Assembly: GCA_947497195.1 (NCBI GenBank) | Contig: CANMGM010000006.1 | Coordinates: 1 to 19,977, forward strand | Direction of reading: 5' to 3' | DNA length: 19,977 nucleotides | Origin: Bacteroidota bacterium | GTDB taxonomy: Bacteria > Bacteroidota > Bacteroidia > M30B66 | Part shown: positions 7,762-15,411 of the stretch, piece after piece | Layout: the number at the start of each line of letters is the position of its first letter | Position numbering within the stretch: position 1 is the first letter of the stretch | Notes under the pieces: model-generated | Told to the model about the DNA's origin: nothing | What the model saw: the letters and a program-made list of their open reading frames with translations, nothing else | The model's database searches: none | Made by a program: the position numbers and the translations under genes

Positions 7762-8151
7762 TCAAGGTAAAATCATCCTTTTCAGCATACTCAGCGGGCC
7801 AGGACAATATTTCTCATGACAGCGAATGCATGAGGTAACCATCGCATTATAGGCTAATTTTCGATTTTCGTCATCCGAGCTATGCAGGCGTTCGCAGTTG
7901 GTTAAAAAAGCCCTTGCAAGCGCATCGAATTCATCGCCCTTCTTATTATCAGAACTTGGCGAAGCAGTATATATTCGCTTGTATTTCTTGTAAAACATCG
8001 GAATTTTATCGCCCTTCTGCACTTTTTCGCGTAGCTTTTTGGCATCAGATGTCATTGTGCGCATGAGTTTCGATAAATCACTTTCTATCAAAAAACTATT
8101 GCACAAAACCACAATTCCGCTCAGCATAATTGCGGTAATAAAACCTTTCAT
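7762..8151 (-). CDS. Small periplasmic c-type haem protein
   Basis: A 129-aa protein with an N-terminal hydrophobic signal (about 1-20) and a helical, charged middle. A single haem-attachment motif sits near the C terminus: C108-I-R-C111-H112, followed closely by Y-C-P-G-P. The late CxxCH with preceding helices recalls cytochrome c'/c-556 four-helix proteins, though the overall similarity is not strong enough for a firm family name. The extra Cys after the haem motif (C-H-x3-C) is unusual. It lies 8 bases behind the DUF4920 gene and is the last gene of the mnmD transcript, facing dnaX. Expected location is the periplasm; the electron partner is unknown. Confidence 0.72.
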   Translation of the reverse strand: MKGFITAIMLSGIVVLCNSFLIESDLSKLMRTMTSDAKKLREKVQKGDKIPMFYKKYKRIYTASPSSDNKKGDEFDALARAFLTNCERLHSSDDENRKLAYNAMVTSCIRCHEKYCPGPLSMLKRMILP

Positions 8152-8159
8152 GGCTATGC

Positions 8160-8609
8160 TTACTTGTAAATCAAAACGCCCGATGCTTCGAAAGAAAGTC
8201 GCGTTTCGGGTTCAGTGATTTTTTCAATTTCTTCCTTCGATTTTCCTGCATCTTCTGCATAGTGACGCAACATATCAACAGAAATAACTTCGCGGAAAGC
8301 GCGACCATCCATCACTGCTTTGCGTCCTGATGCATCCAAGGGAACAAAGAATCCATAATCCTTGAAACGCACCATCATCGATTTCCCTTCGCCCAAATCA
8401 ACATTCATCCAGCAGCCTTTCTTTTGACAAACCGACTGAATCGTAGCTTCGAGTTTGGTATCGAGAGAGTCCTTCCCTTCAATGTTCCGTGCGAATGTAG
8501 GGCCATCGATTGCACCCTTCGCATTAATTTTATCGCCAAACGAGTCGCTTTTTTGAGCTGTTGCTATGATTCCGAGTAAAAGGCAGATGATTAGCAGTGC
8601 GTTTTTCAT
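8160..8609 (-). CDS. DUF4920 domain secreted protein
   Basis: Matches what I know of DUF4920, a Bacteroidota-rich family of unknown function. The start at 8609 gives a clean signal peptide (M-K-N-A-L-L...T-A-Q, about 19 residues). The open frame upstream to 8702 lies mostly inside mnmD and has no signal, so it is rejected. The mature part has C61-Q-K-K-G-C66-W, then 'M-V-R-F-K-D-Y-G-F-F-V-P', the family's conserved core. The two cysteines could form a disulphide or bind metal; this is not established. Total 149 aa. It starts 28 bases after the mnmD stop, has its own TACTTTTG box in that gap, and is followed after 8 bases by the CxxCH haem protein. Confidence 0.83.
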   Translation of the reverse strand: MKNALLIICLLLGIIATAQKSDSFGDKINAKGAIDGPTFARNIEGKDSLDTKLEATIQSVCQKKGCWMNVDLGEGKSMMVRFKDYGFFVPLDASGRKAVMDGRAFREVISVDMLRHYAEDAGKSKEEIEKITEPETRLSFEASGVLIYK

Positions 8610-8624
8610 TGAATTATTTTTTTT

Positions 8625-8632
8625 CAAAAGTA
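8625..8632 (-). promoter_or_regulatory. -7 element of the DUF4920 gene
   Basis: TACTTTTG on the minus strand, an exact TAnnTTTG match inside the 28-base gap after mnmD. It would start transcription about 10 bases before the ATG at 8609, giving the DUF4920/haem-protein pair its own promoter. No -33 TTTG was found at 19 bases. Confidence 0.42.
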
Positions 8633-8637
8633 AGCAT

Positions 8638-9294
8638 TTAATGTTTTCGGGCCCTAAGCATGTGGCGTTTGAAGGGAGGACCGGGCAAACGTTCAACATC
8701 ACAACCTTGGCTGATTAACATTCTGCGCACCTCACCTTTCGCACAATAGCTTACCCAAATTCCTCCTGAACGCATACTATTTACGCAGCACTCTAACGCT
8801 TCTTTTTCCCAAAGTTCGGGCTGGCAGTTCGGGGCAAAGGCATCATAAAAGAGAAGGTCATATTGTTGTTCCAATTCAAACTGAGGCCAATTCAGTTTCT
8901 TTTTATGAATTGAAAAAAGAGGCGATACATGATTGGTAACCTCCCATTCGGATTGATGCAACTGCATAAATTGATCACGTGAACCGGCATCTCCCACATG
9001 AAAGTCATGCAACATTTCGGGATCAAGTGGATAGGCTTCGATGCCGGTGTAGCTAATTTCCACGGAATGTTCGATTGCCCAATTCCATGCAAGCAGCGCA
9101 TTTAGACCTGAACCAAAGCCAATTTCGAGCAAATGAATTTTATTGGATGCTGTAAATAAATCGAGACCTTGTTGAATAAAAACATGTCGACTTTCCTGCA
9201 AAGCACCATGCAAACTATGGTAAGAAGCATTAAACTGTGGCGCATGAATGGAACTGCTTCCATCGGCTGTTTCGATGATGTGTGCTTCTTTCAT
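8638..9294 (-). CDS. mnmD: tRNA mnm5s2U34 methyltransferase, stand-alone MnmD
   Basis: SAM-dependent methyltransferase that completes the 5-methylaminomethyl-2-thiouridine at tRNA position 34. It corresponds to the first domain of E. coli MnmC, without the FAD oxidase half (218 aa here). Visible: SAM motif L56-E-I-G-F-G-S-G63, acidic 'G-I-E-A-Y' (84-88), the family motif D151-A-F-A-P...P-E-L-W, 'Y-C-A-K-G' (183-187) and the C-terminal L-P-G-P-P-F-K-R (203-210) typical of this group. It sits 21 bases after the OmpA-family gene, with a TATTTTTG box one base before its ATG that may be its own promoter. The DUF4920 gene follows 28 bases later. Confidence 0.9.
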   Translation of the reverse strand: MKEAHIIETADGSSSIHAPQFNASYHSLHGALQESRHVFIQQGLDLFTASNKIHLLEIGFGSGLNALLAWNWAIEHSVEISYTGIEAYPLDPEMLHDFHVGDAGSRDQFMQLHQSEWEVTNHVSPLFSIHKKKLNWPQFELEQQYDLLFYDAFAPNCQPELWEKEALECCVNSMRSGGIWVSYCAKGEVRRMLISQGCDVERLPGPPFKRHMLRARKH

Positions 9295-9295
9295 T

Positions 9296-9303
9296 CAAAA
9301 ATA
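9296..9303 (-). promoter_or_regulatory. Possible -7 element directly before mnmD
   Basis: TATTTTTG on the minus strand, exact TAnnTTTG match, one base before the mnmD ATG. If used, transcription would start at or just inside the start codon, so it may be a chance match in an AT-rich gap. Confidence 0.28.
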
Positions 9304-9315
9304 CAACAGCATAAT

Positions 9316-11379
9316 CTACCGGGAGAGGATTTTAAACTCAGTGCGTCGATTAAGCTGCCGTCCTTGATCTGTATCATTGGGCGCAATTGGTTGTTCAAAA
9401 CCATAGCCTTTAAATTCGAGACGTTCTCTAGATACTTTCTTTTTATTAACCAGATAATCAACCACAGACTCAGCACGACTCAGTGAAAGCTTTTCGTTGT
9501 AAGCTGCAGAACCAATATTGTCGGTGTGCGAAGATATTTCGATGCGCAACGAGGGATTAATACTTAGTAAGCGCTCGAGGCGGTCGAGTTCAGCAATTGA
9601 TTCGTTGCGCAATGTAGATTTGTTGAAATCGTAGAAGATGTTTCGAAGAACAATTTTCTGTCCAACCTCGAGCTTGCTCAGATCGATATCTTTTTCGATT
9701 TCCTGGTAGGATTTTGATGCCGGTAGATCGACGTTCACTGAATTGAAAAGAAAGCCTTCAGCAGTAACGGCGATACCATAATTCTTTCCGGAAGGCAATG
9801 AAACGAGGTACTTACCGGTTTTTGAATTCGACTGGAATGTTGCCACAACTTCATTTTTCTCATTGTCGGTAATTACAATCATAGCACCAATGGGGTCTTT
9901 CGTAATTGCATCTGTAACGATACCCTTTAAGATGGTAACATTGGAAGCGAATTTCGAAGTTTTAGTTGCTCCAGTCTCAATTTTAATAGCTTCTCGAACG
10001 GTTTGATTGCTCGATAAAAGCAATTGTTCCTCGGCACTAAGAATCGGATCTTTTTCAGGACCTAATAACGTAATACGGTAAATGTCGGTCTCTCCGATCG
10101 CATCCATTTTTGCAGATGAATAATAACCACGCTTTCCGGATGCAGCAACCACGAAGAATGCATCACGGTCGGCCGAATTAATGGGATATCCCATGTTTTC
10201 GGGTTCCGACCAGCGTCCATTTTCATAAACAGATCGGAAAATATCAAAGCTTCCCATCGTTTTATGCCCTTTTGAGCTGAAATACATTGTTTTACCATCG
10301 GGATGCATAAAAACGGCATCTTCGTCATAAGGGGTATTGATTGCAGGACCAAGATTTTCGGCTTTCTGCCATTTCCCATCTTCTCCCAATCGCGTAACAT
10401 AGATATCGAAGCCGCCCAAACTGCCTTCTTCTTTGTTACTCACGAAATAAATAGACTTTTCATCGTAGGAGAAACAGGCATGAATTTCAGAAAAATCGGT
10501 ATTGATGGCTTTTCCTCCAGCCGATTCCGGCTTGGTCCACTTATCCCCTTCGAGACGCGAAATCATGATATCTCCATGGTTATTGCCGTCGTCTGAATAA
10601 ATAAACAACTTCTGGCCGTCGTTTGAAAGCGCGATGGTGGCATCGTGTTCCTTGCTATTTACGGGGCTTGGCAAACTTACAGGAGGCGTCCAGATGCTGT
10701 TTTGTTTTGTTGTTGAATAAATATCTTCGAAGTAAAGACCATCGTCGGCAATGAGTTTACCGGTAGTATTGTCGCGACGCGAGGTGAAAAATAAAATCGA
10801 TTCATCAGCCGAAATTACAGCTGCGTATTCGCGGTACTTTGAGTTCACAACCGGCCCCATGTTTTCAATTATAACACGAGTTGGATTGGCCAATAGTTTC
10901 TTGCCTTCGTTGCATTCGGTTATGCGTTTATCGGGATCCAGTCCTTCGCGCTTAACCGGCGAAGAGCGGTAGAGAGCGTAATACTTTATTGCATTATCGA
11001 AATCGTGGTTTAAGTGATACGCTTCGCCAAGATGAAAATTGATATGCGGATCTACTTCATTGTTCAATGAGTACGCTTTAGTAAGGAAATCGAGCGATTT
11101 GTATTTATTGGGTGAATTGAGGTAACAAATACCCAACTTAAAATTGAGGAGTGCATTGTTTGGATTGAACGTATTGGCCTTCAGGTAATAATCGATTGCG
11201 ATATACATCGTATAATCGGCGTTGTAGAAATAGGTATCGCCGGTTTCAATGTTATTTATGGCATCTTTTAATCCTTTTTTATCGGTCGGGAAATTCTCCT
11301 TGGTAAAATCTACGTTTTGCTGCGCAATTGCCGAACAGGCAAGCAGGATGGATAGAATAGTTATACGAATATTTTTCAT
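9316..11379 (-). CDS. TPR / PD40 propeller / carboxypeptidase-regulatory / OmpA envelope protein (PorE-like)
   Basis: 687 aa from the ATG at 11379, which follows the upstream gene by 2 bases and opens a signal sequence 'K-N-I-R-I-T-I-L-S-I-L-L-A-C'; the L-L-A-C could be a lipobox. The longer frame from 11457 lies within the upstream gene and is rejected. Domains in order: TPR-like helices (about 35-155), WD40-like PD40 blades with repeated 'S-x-D-x3-L-F-F-T-S' and 'Y-F-S-S-K-G' strands (about 170-450), a CarboxypepD-regulatory-like beta sandwich (about 500-585) and an OmpA C-terminal peptidoglycan-binding domain (about 585-687) with 'Y-D-F-N-K-S-T-L', 'S-H-T-D-N-I-G' and 'L-N-R-R-T-E-F'. This order is the one described for PorE (PG1058) of the type IX secretion system. 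Bacteroidota have several paralogues of this layout, so I do not assign the symbol. Confidence 0.9.
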   Translation of the reverse strand: MKNIRITILSILLACSAIAQQNVDFTKENFPTDKKGLKDAINNIETGDTYFYNADYTMYIAIDYYLKANTFNPNNALLNFKLGICYLNSPNKYKSLDFLTKAYSLNNEVDPHINFHLGEAYHLNHDFDNAIKYYALYRSSPVKREGLDPDKRITECNEGKKLLANPTRVIIENMGPVVNSKYREYAAVISADESILFFTSRRDNTTGKLIADDGLYFEDIYSTTKQNSIWTPPVSLPSPVNSKEHDATIALSNDGQKLFIYSDDGNNHGDIMISRLEGDKWTKPESAGGKAINTDFSEIHACFSYDEKSIYFVSNKEEGSLGGFDIYVTRLGEDGKWQKAENLGPAINTPYDEDAVFMHPDGKTMYFSSKGHKTMGSFDIFRSVYENGRWSEPENMGYPINSADRDAFFVVAASGKRGYYSSAKMDAIGETDIYRITLLGPEKDPILSAEEQLLLSSNQTVREAIKIETGATKTSKFASNVTILKGIVTDAITKDPIGAMIVITDNEKNEVVATFQSNSKTGKYLVSLPSGKNYGIAVTAEGFLFNSVNVDLPASKSYQEIEKDIDLSKLEVGQKIVLRNIFYDFNKSTLRNESIAELDRLERLLSINPSLRIEISSHTDNIGSAAYNEKLSLSRAESVVDYLVNKKKVSRERLEFKGYGFEQPIAPNDTDQGRQLNRRTEFKILSR

Positions 11380-11381
11380 AC

Positions 11382-12398
11382 TTATTTGCAATCTGAATCT
11401 AAAAATGTTTGCGCCTCTGCTAATCCGCGCTTTGAAGCTTCCGACCAATCTGAACAAGCAGCTGTTGTGTTGTTCAGGTTTTCATTGGCAATTCCTCGGT
11501 TAAGAAATGCGTAAGAATAATCGGGACTCAAGGATAGCGCCTGATTAAAATCTTCGATAGCTCCTTTGTAATCGCGTAATTTATTCTTTACACAACCTCT
11601 GTTATTAAAAGCATAGTAATTGACGGAATTTACTTCAATAGCTTTGTTCATATCGGCAAGCGCACCTTCATAATCCTGCAGTTCGTATTTGATGCGGCCT
11701 CGTTTAACATAACTGTCGCTGAGTTTCGGATTGATTTTAATGGCAAATCCCAATTCAACAAGCGCTCCCTGCAAATCGCCTTGAGCACGAAGTACATTTG
11801 ATAAATTCACATATGCTACTACCAAAGCAGGTTTAAGTTTGGCCGCTTGACGGTAATCGTCGGCGGCTCCTTTCAAATCCTGCTTTTTTTGTTTTGCGCT
11901 GCCACGGTCGTGAAAAGCTTCTGCATATTCGTTGTTTGCAGCAATGGCTTTTGAAAAAGCATCGATAGATTCATCGTAGCGGTTTTGTTCGAAATAAATT
12001 CCACCGGCATAGTAAAAAGCTTCTGCATTGGCCGTATTTTTTCGGCCTGCTTCGAGGTAATCGTTCAAGGCAGCATCCTTATTTTGAGCCGAATAATTTG
12101 CCTGTGCGCGACTAAAATAGGCTTTATCATCGGCAGTACTTTCTTTGGCGATATACTGTGAAAAATCAGCAACCGCACCACTAAAATCTTTTAATTCTGT
12201 TTTACAAATTCCACGGTTGTAATATGCTTTTGCATTCGCTGCATCAGACTCGATGGTCTGATTAAATAGCGTGAGGGCCTCAGCATATTTCTGCTCGTTT
12301 AATTTTGCGAGCCCCTTCGAGAATAAATCGTCTGTTTGAGCAATGATAAAACCGCCATGAAAAAGCAGCATAATCAGCACAGTTGTGGTGTAGCGCAT
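11382..12398 (-). CDS. Secreted nine-repeat TPR protein
   Basis: 338 aa from the ATG at 12398, which begins a signal peptide (M-R-Y-T-T-T-V-L-I...I-I-A-Q, about 20 residues). An ATG at 12443 only adds a nonhomologous leader. The rest is about nine tetratricopeptide repeats of roughly 34 residues, with recurring 'A-Y-Y-N-R-G', 'A-F-H-D-R-G', 'Y-V-K-R-G', 'A-F-N-N-R-G' and 'A-F-L-N-R-G', closing with a 'C-S-D-W-S-E-A' cap. Such proteins act as periplasmic scaffolds. It is separated by only 2 bases from the PorE-like gene, so the two are almost surely translated from one mRNA and may act together. A weak -7-like TATATTCG lies about 27 bases upstream, in the 70-base gap after the YiiX-like gene. 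Confidence 0.85.
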   Translation of the reverse strand: MRYTTTVLIMLLFHGGFIIAQTDDLFSKGLAKLNEQKYAEALTLFNQTIESDAANAKAYYNRGICKTELKDFSGAVADFSQYIAKESTADDKAYFSRAQANYSAQNKDAALNDYLEAGRKNTANAEAFYYAGGIYFEQNRYDESIDAFSKAIAANNEYAEAFHDRGSAKQKKQDLKGAADDYRQAAKLKPALVVAYVNLSNVLRAQGDLQGALVELGFAIKINPKLSDSYVKRGRIKYELQDYEGALADMNKAIEVNSVNYYAFNNRGCVKNKLRDYKGAIEDFNQALSLSPDYSYAFLNRGIANENLNNTTAACSDWSEASKRGLAEAQTFLDSDCK

Positions 12399-12468
12399 AC
12401 TATTTTTGATAATATAAAATCGCTCGAATATAAGGATTTTCATCGCTCACAGTCTGGCGTAAAATCAA

Positions 12469-13125
12469 TTATTTATTTTTTAACAGTAACTGATGATTGA
12501 GTACACATTCGAACTCAGCAGTGTCTTTGAAAGCGCCGAAATTGAATAGCGATTTTCCTTCTAGATCGGAGCTGGTCTGAAACAAATTGCGCCCTAGGAT
12601 TTTAGTGAAAGATAATTTGAACAATTCGGTGCAATAAATGGATGTAGTGTCATCAGAATCAAATGTATGATCGAATGCCCGCTTCTCTTCTGCATAGCGC
12701 GATGTTTCGCGAATAATTTGTCGCAATGTATCTGCTGAAGTTTTAAAGCGACAAATCAGCAGCGAATTGGCTTGCGATTCATTTAGAAATTGTTGGAGCG
12801 GCTGGTACTGAACGCCATCAAAAGGAGCAACCGAACTCGACAAGGCATGCACAACCTGCCACGTGTTGTTTCGATTTACCAGCATGGCACAATGCGAAAC
12901 CTGGTAGGGCGGCGTATCGGCTCCGGCAATTTTTTCGGAAAAATATCCATATCCTTTGCGCAATAGAATATCACCGGAACGAAGAAGCCCTTTTTCTGCT
13001 TCGCTAAGTGGATAGTAAATTTGTTTTGTGTTTTCGGGGTTCAAAAACAACTGGTAAACAAAATACACCAGCGCAACCAGAAAAAGGGCTGTAAATAGTA
13101 GCACCAAGCGTTTTAATCTACGCAT
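12469..13125 (-). CDS. YiiX/YebB-like NlpC/P60-superfamily cysteine hydrolase, membrane anchored
   Basis: 218 aa. A basic N terminus and one hydrophobic segment (about 7-27) anchor it to the inner membrane with the catalytic domain outside. The domain shows the permuted papain-like order of the DUF830/Peptidase_C92 group: S50-G-D-I-L-L-R near the start, the catalytic histidine in V-S-H78-C-A-M-L, and the nucleophile in Y164-C165-T-E-L, after the histidine rather than before it. Members of this group are proposed to act on amide or thioester bonds; the substrate here is unknown. Its start is 12 bases after the small lipoprotein gene stop, so the two are probably co-expressed. Confidence 0.83.
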   Translation of the reverse strand: MRRLKRLVLLFTALFLVALVYFVYQLFLNPENTKQIYYPLSEAEKGLLRSGDILLRKGYGYFSEKIAGADTPPYQVSHCAMLVNRNNTWQVVHALSSSVAPFDGVQYQPLQQFLNESQANSLLICRFKTSADTLRQIIRETSRYAEEKRAFDHTFDSDDTTSIYCTELFKLSFTKILGRNLFQTSSDLEGKSLFNFGAFKDTAEFECVLNHQLLLKNK

Positions 13126-13137
13126 TGGTGTTGAATA

Positions 13138-13608
13138 TTACTTGGTTTCAGCGCGTTCTGCAGGTTCAGAAGCTGGAACTGCTCCTGCCGAATCACTTGG
13201 CGCATCCATATCCATCATGCCAGGATCGAGTCCACCCGGTGGGCCTTCTTTCGGCTGATGCGCCAACCATTTGCCTTCAACATTCTTCATGTTGAGCTTC
13301 TCTTCCTTGCCATCTACTACAAAGGAGCAAACTGCAAGCGAATCGCCTGCCTCAATCTTACACTTTAGGTCCTTGATTTCTTTTTTGGGAGTATCTGCTT
13401 TTTTCTCTCCGCTCATGCTGGCGATACTCTTCATAAAATCGAGCATACCAGCCGACTCTTTCGTTGAATATTCCTTTGCTTTGTCGAAGTCTTCGGCGTT
13501 AACAGCGTCGAGGTAAAGTTTAGCAGTTTCTTCAGGACCGGCACCACCGGAACAAGAAAACAGAAGGCCTGCCACTGCAAGCGAAGCCCCGATTACGAGT
13601 TTTTTCAT
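13138..13608 (-). CDS. Small DUF4878-like lipoprotein
   Basis: 156 aa from the ATG at 13608 (the frame is open to 13695, but only this start gives a signal peptide). The signal ends in L-L-F-S-C, a clear lipobox with Cys19, followed by S-G-G-A-G. The mature part 'E-E-T-A-K-L-Y-L-D-A-V-N-A-E-D-F-D-K-A-K' resembles the NTF2-like DUF4878 domain of Bacteroidota lipoproteins. The C-terminal 45 residues are rich in Pro, Gly, Met, Asp and Ala and look disordered. Function unknown. It precedes the YiiX-like hydrolase by 12 bases. The 111-base gap upstream holds a weak hairpin but no gene. Confidence 0.75.
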   Translation of the reverse strand: MKKLVIGASLAVAGLLFSCSGGAGPEETAKLYLDAVNAEDFDKAKEYSTKESAGMLDFMKSIASMSGEKKADTPKKEIKDLKCKIEAGDSLAVCSFVVDGKEEKLNMKNVEGKWLAHQPKEGPPGGLDPGMMDMDAPSDSAGAVPASEPAERAETK

Positions 13609-13660
13609 AGGGTTTGTAAAGTTTGTACAAAAATGAATGAATTTAGTTTTGCGTTTAAAC

Positions 13661-13683
13661 TTGTTGCAAGCAGATTTCAACAA
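13661..13683. repeat. Weak hairpin in the SRPBCC/lipoprotein gap
   Basis: TTGTTG (13661-13666) and CAACAA (13678-13683) form a 6-bp stem with an 11-base loop in the 111-base gap. There is no run of U after it on the minus strand, so it is at best a poor terminator and may be chance. Confidence 0.2.
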
Positions 13684-13719
13684 AGTTATGCGCAATCTTA
13701 ACTTGTATGAATATGCTGT

Positions 13720-14118
13720 TTACGCAAACTGTGCCGGCAATTTTTCGAGCAGCATACCGAAGAAATTCGTCAAGAGGCCTTCGGCCATCATTTTCATGAA
13801 TGCATTCATCTCGCCGTTGAACAGAAGCGCAACTTCGGTTTTATCGGCGGCTTCGCGCAATTCGGCTTCCAATGTAAAATGGAAAGGCGATTTACCAAAC
13901 GATTCCAATACAATTTTACTTTCAGGCAAGCGCTCGCGCACCTTCATTTCTATCTGCGCCATGCCTTTGATGGCAAAAGAACACGAGTCGGAATCAGAAC
14001 TCCAGCCTTCTACCCTATCGGGCATCAGGTTTTTTAAATTGTTAATGTCGGCCAGATAAGCATATACCTTGCTGCGATCTGCCGGAATGCTCTTAAATCC
14101 TGTATTGATTGTTAACAT
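13720..14118 (-). CDS. SRPBCC (START/Bet v1-like) superfamily protein
   Basis: 132 aa from the ATG at 14118, 2 bases after the pyrE stop; the frame is open to 14169 but that would run into pyrE. Pattern of the helix-grip fold: an N-terminal strand, then 'V-Y-A-Y-L-A-D-I-N-N-L-K-N-L-M-P' (the usual 'vf.fl.d..n...lmp' helix region), alternating strands, and a long amphipathic C-terminal helix with several Met and Phe. These proteins bind hydrophobic ligands; none can be named. The tight junction with pyrE indicates one transcript, and an SRPBCC gene behind pyrE is an arrangement I associate with Bacteroidota. Confidence 0.8.
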   Translation of the reverse strand: MLTINTGFKSIPADRSKVYAYLADINNLKNLMPDRVEGWSSDSDSCSFAIKGMAQIEMKVRERLPESKIVLESFGKSPFHFTLEAELREAADKTEVALLFNGEMNAFMKMMAEGLLTNFFGMLLEKLPAQFA

Positions 14119-14120
14119 AA

Positions 14121-14777
14121 TCAGGCGATTTTGAGCGAAGACCCCCACGCCTCCGGATTGTTCTTCCACGAACGCAACAAATCTTCATCGGTCTTGGAAA
14201 CATATTTATTGGCAAGTGCTCTCTCCAGCAATATGTCGTAATTGCTCAGACTAAAAAATGGACATTTCTCTTTTTCGAATACCGAGCGTGCGGTATCGAA
14301 ACCGTAATCAAAAATGCTTACAAGTCCCTTCACGATTGCTCCCGATTCGCGCAATGCCTGAACGGCTTTTATGCTGCTTTGCCCGGTTGAAACCAAATCT
14401 TCAACTACAACTACCGTTTGCCCCGATTCAAGTTTACCTTCAATCAGGTTTTCCATACCATGACCTTTAGCGGCGGAACGTACATATACGAAGGGAATTC
14501 CCAGTTCTTGAGCTACGAGCGCACCATGGGCAATACCACCGGTTGCAACGCCTGCAATAACATCGGGCTTTTCAAATTTCTCAACAAGTGCCTTCGACAT
14601 TTCCTGGCGGATAAAGGTGCGAACCTTGGGAAATGAAAGTGTTAAACGGTTGTCGCAATAAATGGGCGACATCCAGCCCGATGCCCACTGAAAGGGTTTG
14701 GTGGGCTGCAGCTTTATAGCTTTAATTTGCAGCAGAAAATCTGCAAGCTGTTCCGCTGTATCTTTTTTGAAAATCAT
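14121..14777 (-). CDS. pyrE: Orotate phosphoribosyltransferase
   Basis: Transfers orotate to PRPP to give orotidine 5'-phosphate in pyrimidine synthesis; cytoplasmic. 218 aa, normal length. Visible: 'F-Q-W-A-S-G-W-M-S-P-I-Y-C-D-N-R' (29-44), G-V-A-T-G-G (76-81), the catalytic loop around K104-G-H106, and the PRPP motif V123-V-V-E-D-L-V-S-T-G. The N terminus 'M-I-F-K-K-D-T-A' fits the family, so the ATG at 14777 is firm. This ATG shares the palindrome CATG (14775-14778) with the Nudix gene start on the other strand. It heads the run that continues into the SRPBCC gene. Confidence 0.96.
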   Translation of the reverse strand: MIFKKDTAEQLADFLLQIKAIKLQPTKPFQWASGWMSPIYCDNRLTLSFPKVRTFIRQEMSKALVEKFEKPDVIAGVATGGIAHGALVAQELGIPFVYVRSAAKGHGMENLIEGKLESGQTVVVVEDLVSTGQSSIKAVQALRESGAIVKGLVSIFDYGFDTARSVFEKEKCPFFSLSNYDILLERALANKYVSKTDEDLLRSWKNNPEAWGSSLKIA

Positions 14778-15411
14778 GCCCCAAAAATACGTCGTTTACT
14801 TCAACCAAAAATCCATAGTTTTCAACAATCTGACACCCGATTTTGTGCGAAACTTACCACTTCACGTACTTTCAGGAAAGGGTCAACAGACCATCGTTGA
14901 AGCGATAAAACTTCTTGAAAACGAAAAAGTTGAACACAGTCACTTGTATCTAAACGAGATCTCATTCGACGAAGGAATCGCGCAGTTGAAAACCCATTTT
15001 AAATATATCAGGGCTGCAGGTGGACTCATACGCAACCATGATGGTAACTACCTGTTGATACATCGCCTTGGGCAATGGGACTTACCTAAAGGTAAAATTG
15101 AAGCCGGTGAATCTGATGAACTGGCAGCCGAACGGGAAATCGCGGAAGAAACCGGTATAAGTCTTGAAAAACCACTCCGTTTCTTATGTTCGACTTGGCA
15201 TACCTACACGCAAAAGGGGAAAGCCTATTTAAAGGAAACGATTTGGTTTAGCGGGTATTCAAAACAAAATAGCCAACCAATCGCGCAACAAGAGGAACAC
15301 ATTGAATCGGCTATTTGGTGTAAGGCAGATGAAGCTGGTGAAAAACTATGTAACTCTTATCCTTCGATTGCCGATGTTTGGGAAGCCTGGAAAGTTTCTG
15401 TGCACAATTAA
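14776..15411 (+). CDS. Nudix hydrolase
   Basis: 211 aa from the ATG at 14776; the frame is open to 14698 but that part is antisense to pyrE. An N-terminal region of about 80 residues ('Y-V-V-Y-F-N-Q-K') precedes a Nudix domain. The Nudix box is complete: G106-x5-E112-x7-R120-E121-I-A-E124-E125-T-G127-I, so it should bind divalent metal and cleave a nucleoside diphosphate-linked substrate, which is not identifiable. The W-D-L-P-K-G-K segment is typical of the diadenosine-polyphosphate/(d)NTP-like groups. It shares CATG with pyrE at the start and TTAA with the thioredoxin-fold gene at the stop, so its transcript must begin inside pyrE or at its own ATG. Confidence 0.9.
   Translation: MPQKYVVYFNQKSIVFNNLTPDFVRNLPLHVLSGKGQQTIVEAIKLLENEKVEHSHLYLNEISFDEGIAQLKTHFKYIRAAGGLIRNHDGNYLLIHRLGQWDLPKGKIEAGESDELAAEREIAEETGISLEKPLRFLCSTWHTYTQKGKAYLKETIWFSGYSKQNSQPIAQQEEHIESAIWCKADEAGEKLCNSYPSIADVWEAWKVSVHN
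14782..14809 (-). promoter_or_regulatory. Candidate pyrE promoter inside the Nudix coding sequence
   Basis: On the minus strand TATTTTTG (14789-14782) is an exact -7 match ending four bases before the pyrE ATG, the same distance as at dnaX. A TTTG (14809-14806) lies 16 bases further up, slightly short of the usual 19. It would give a leaderless pyrE mRNA. On the other strand TATCTTTT (14759-14766), one mismatch, sits 9 bases before the Nudix ATG. Confidence 0.42.

Noticed and set aside
8610..8702. Longer start of the DUF4920 gene at 8702
   Set aside because: It lies mostly in mnmD and would bury the signal peptide that begins at 8609.
9169..9486. Plus-strand ORF of 105 aa spanning the mnmD/OmpA-gene junction
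   Set aside because: It is antisense to the conserved starts and ends of two recognised genes and shows no motif or promoter.
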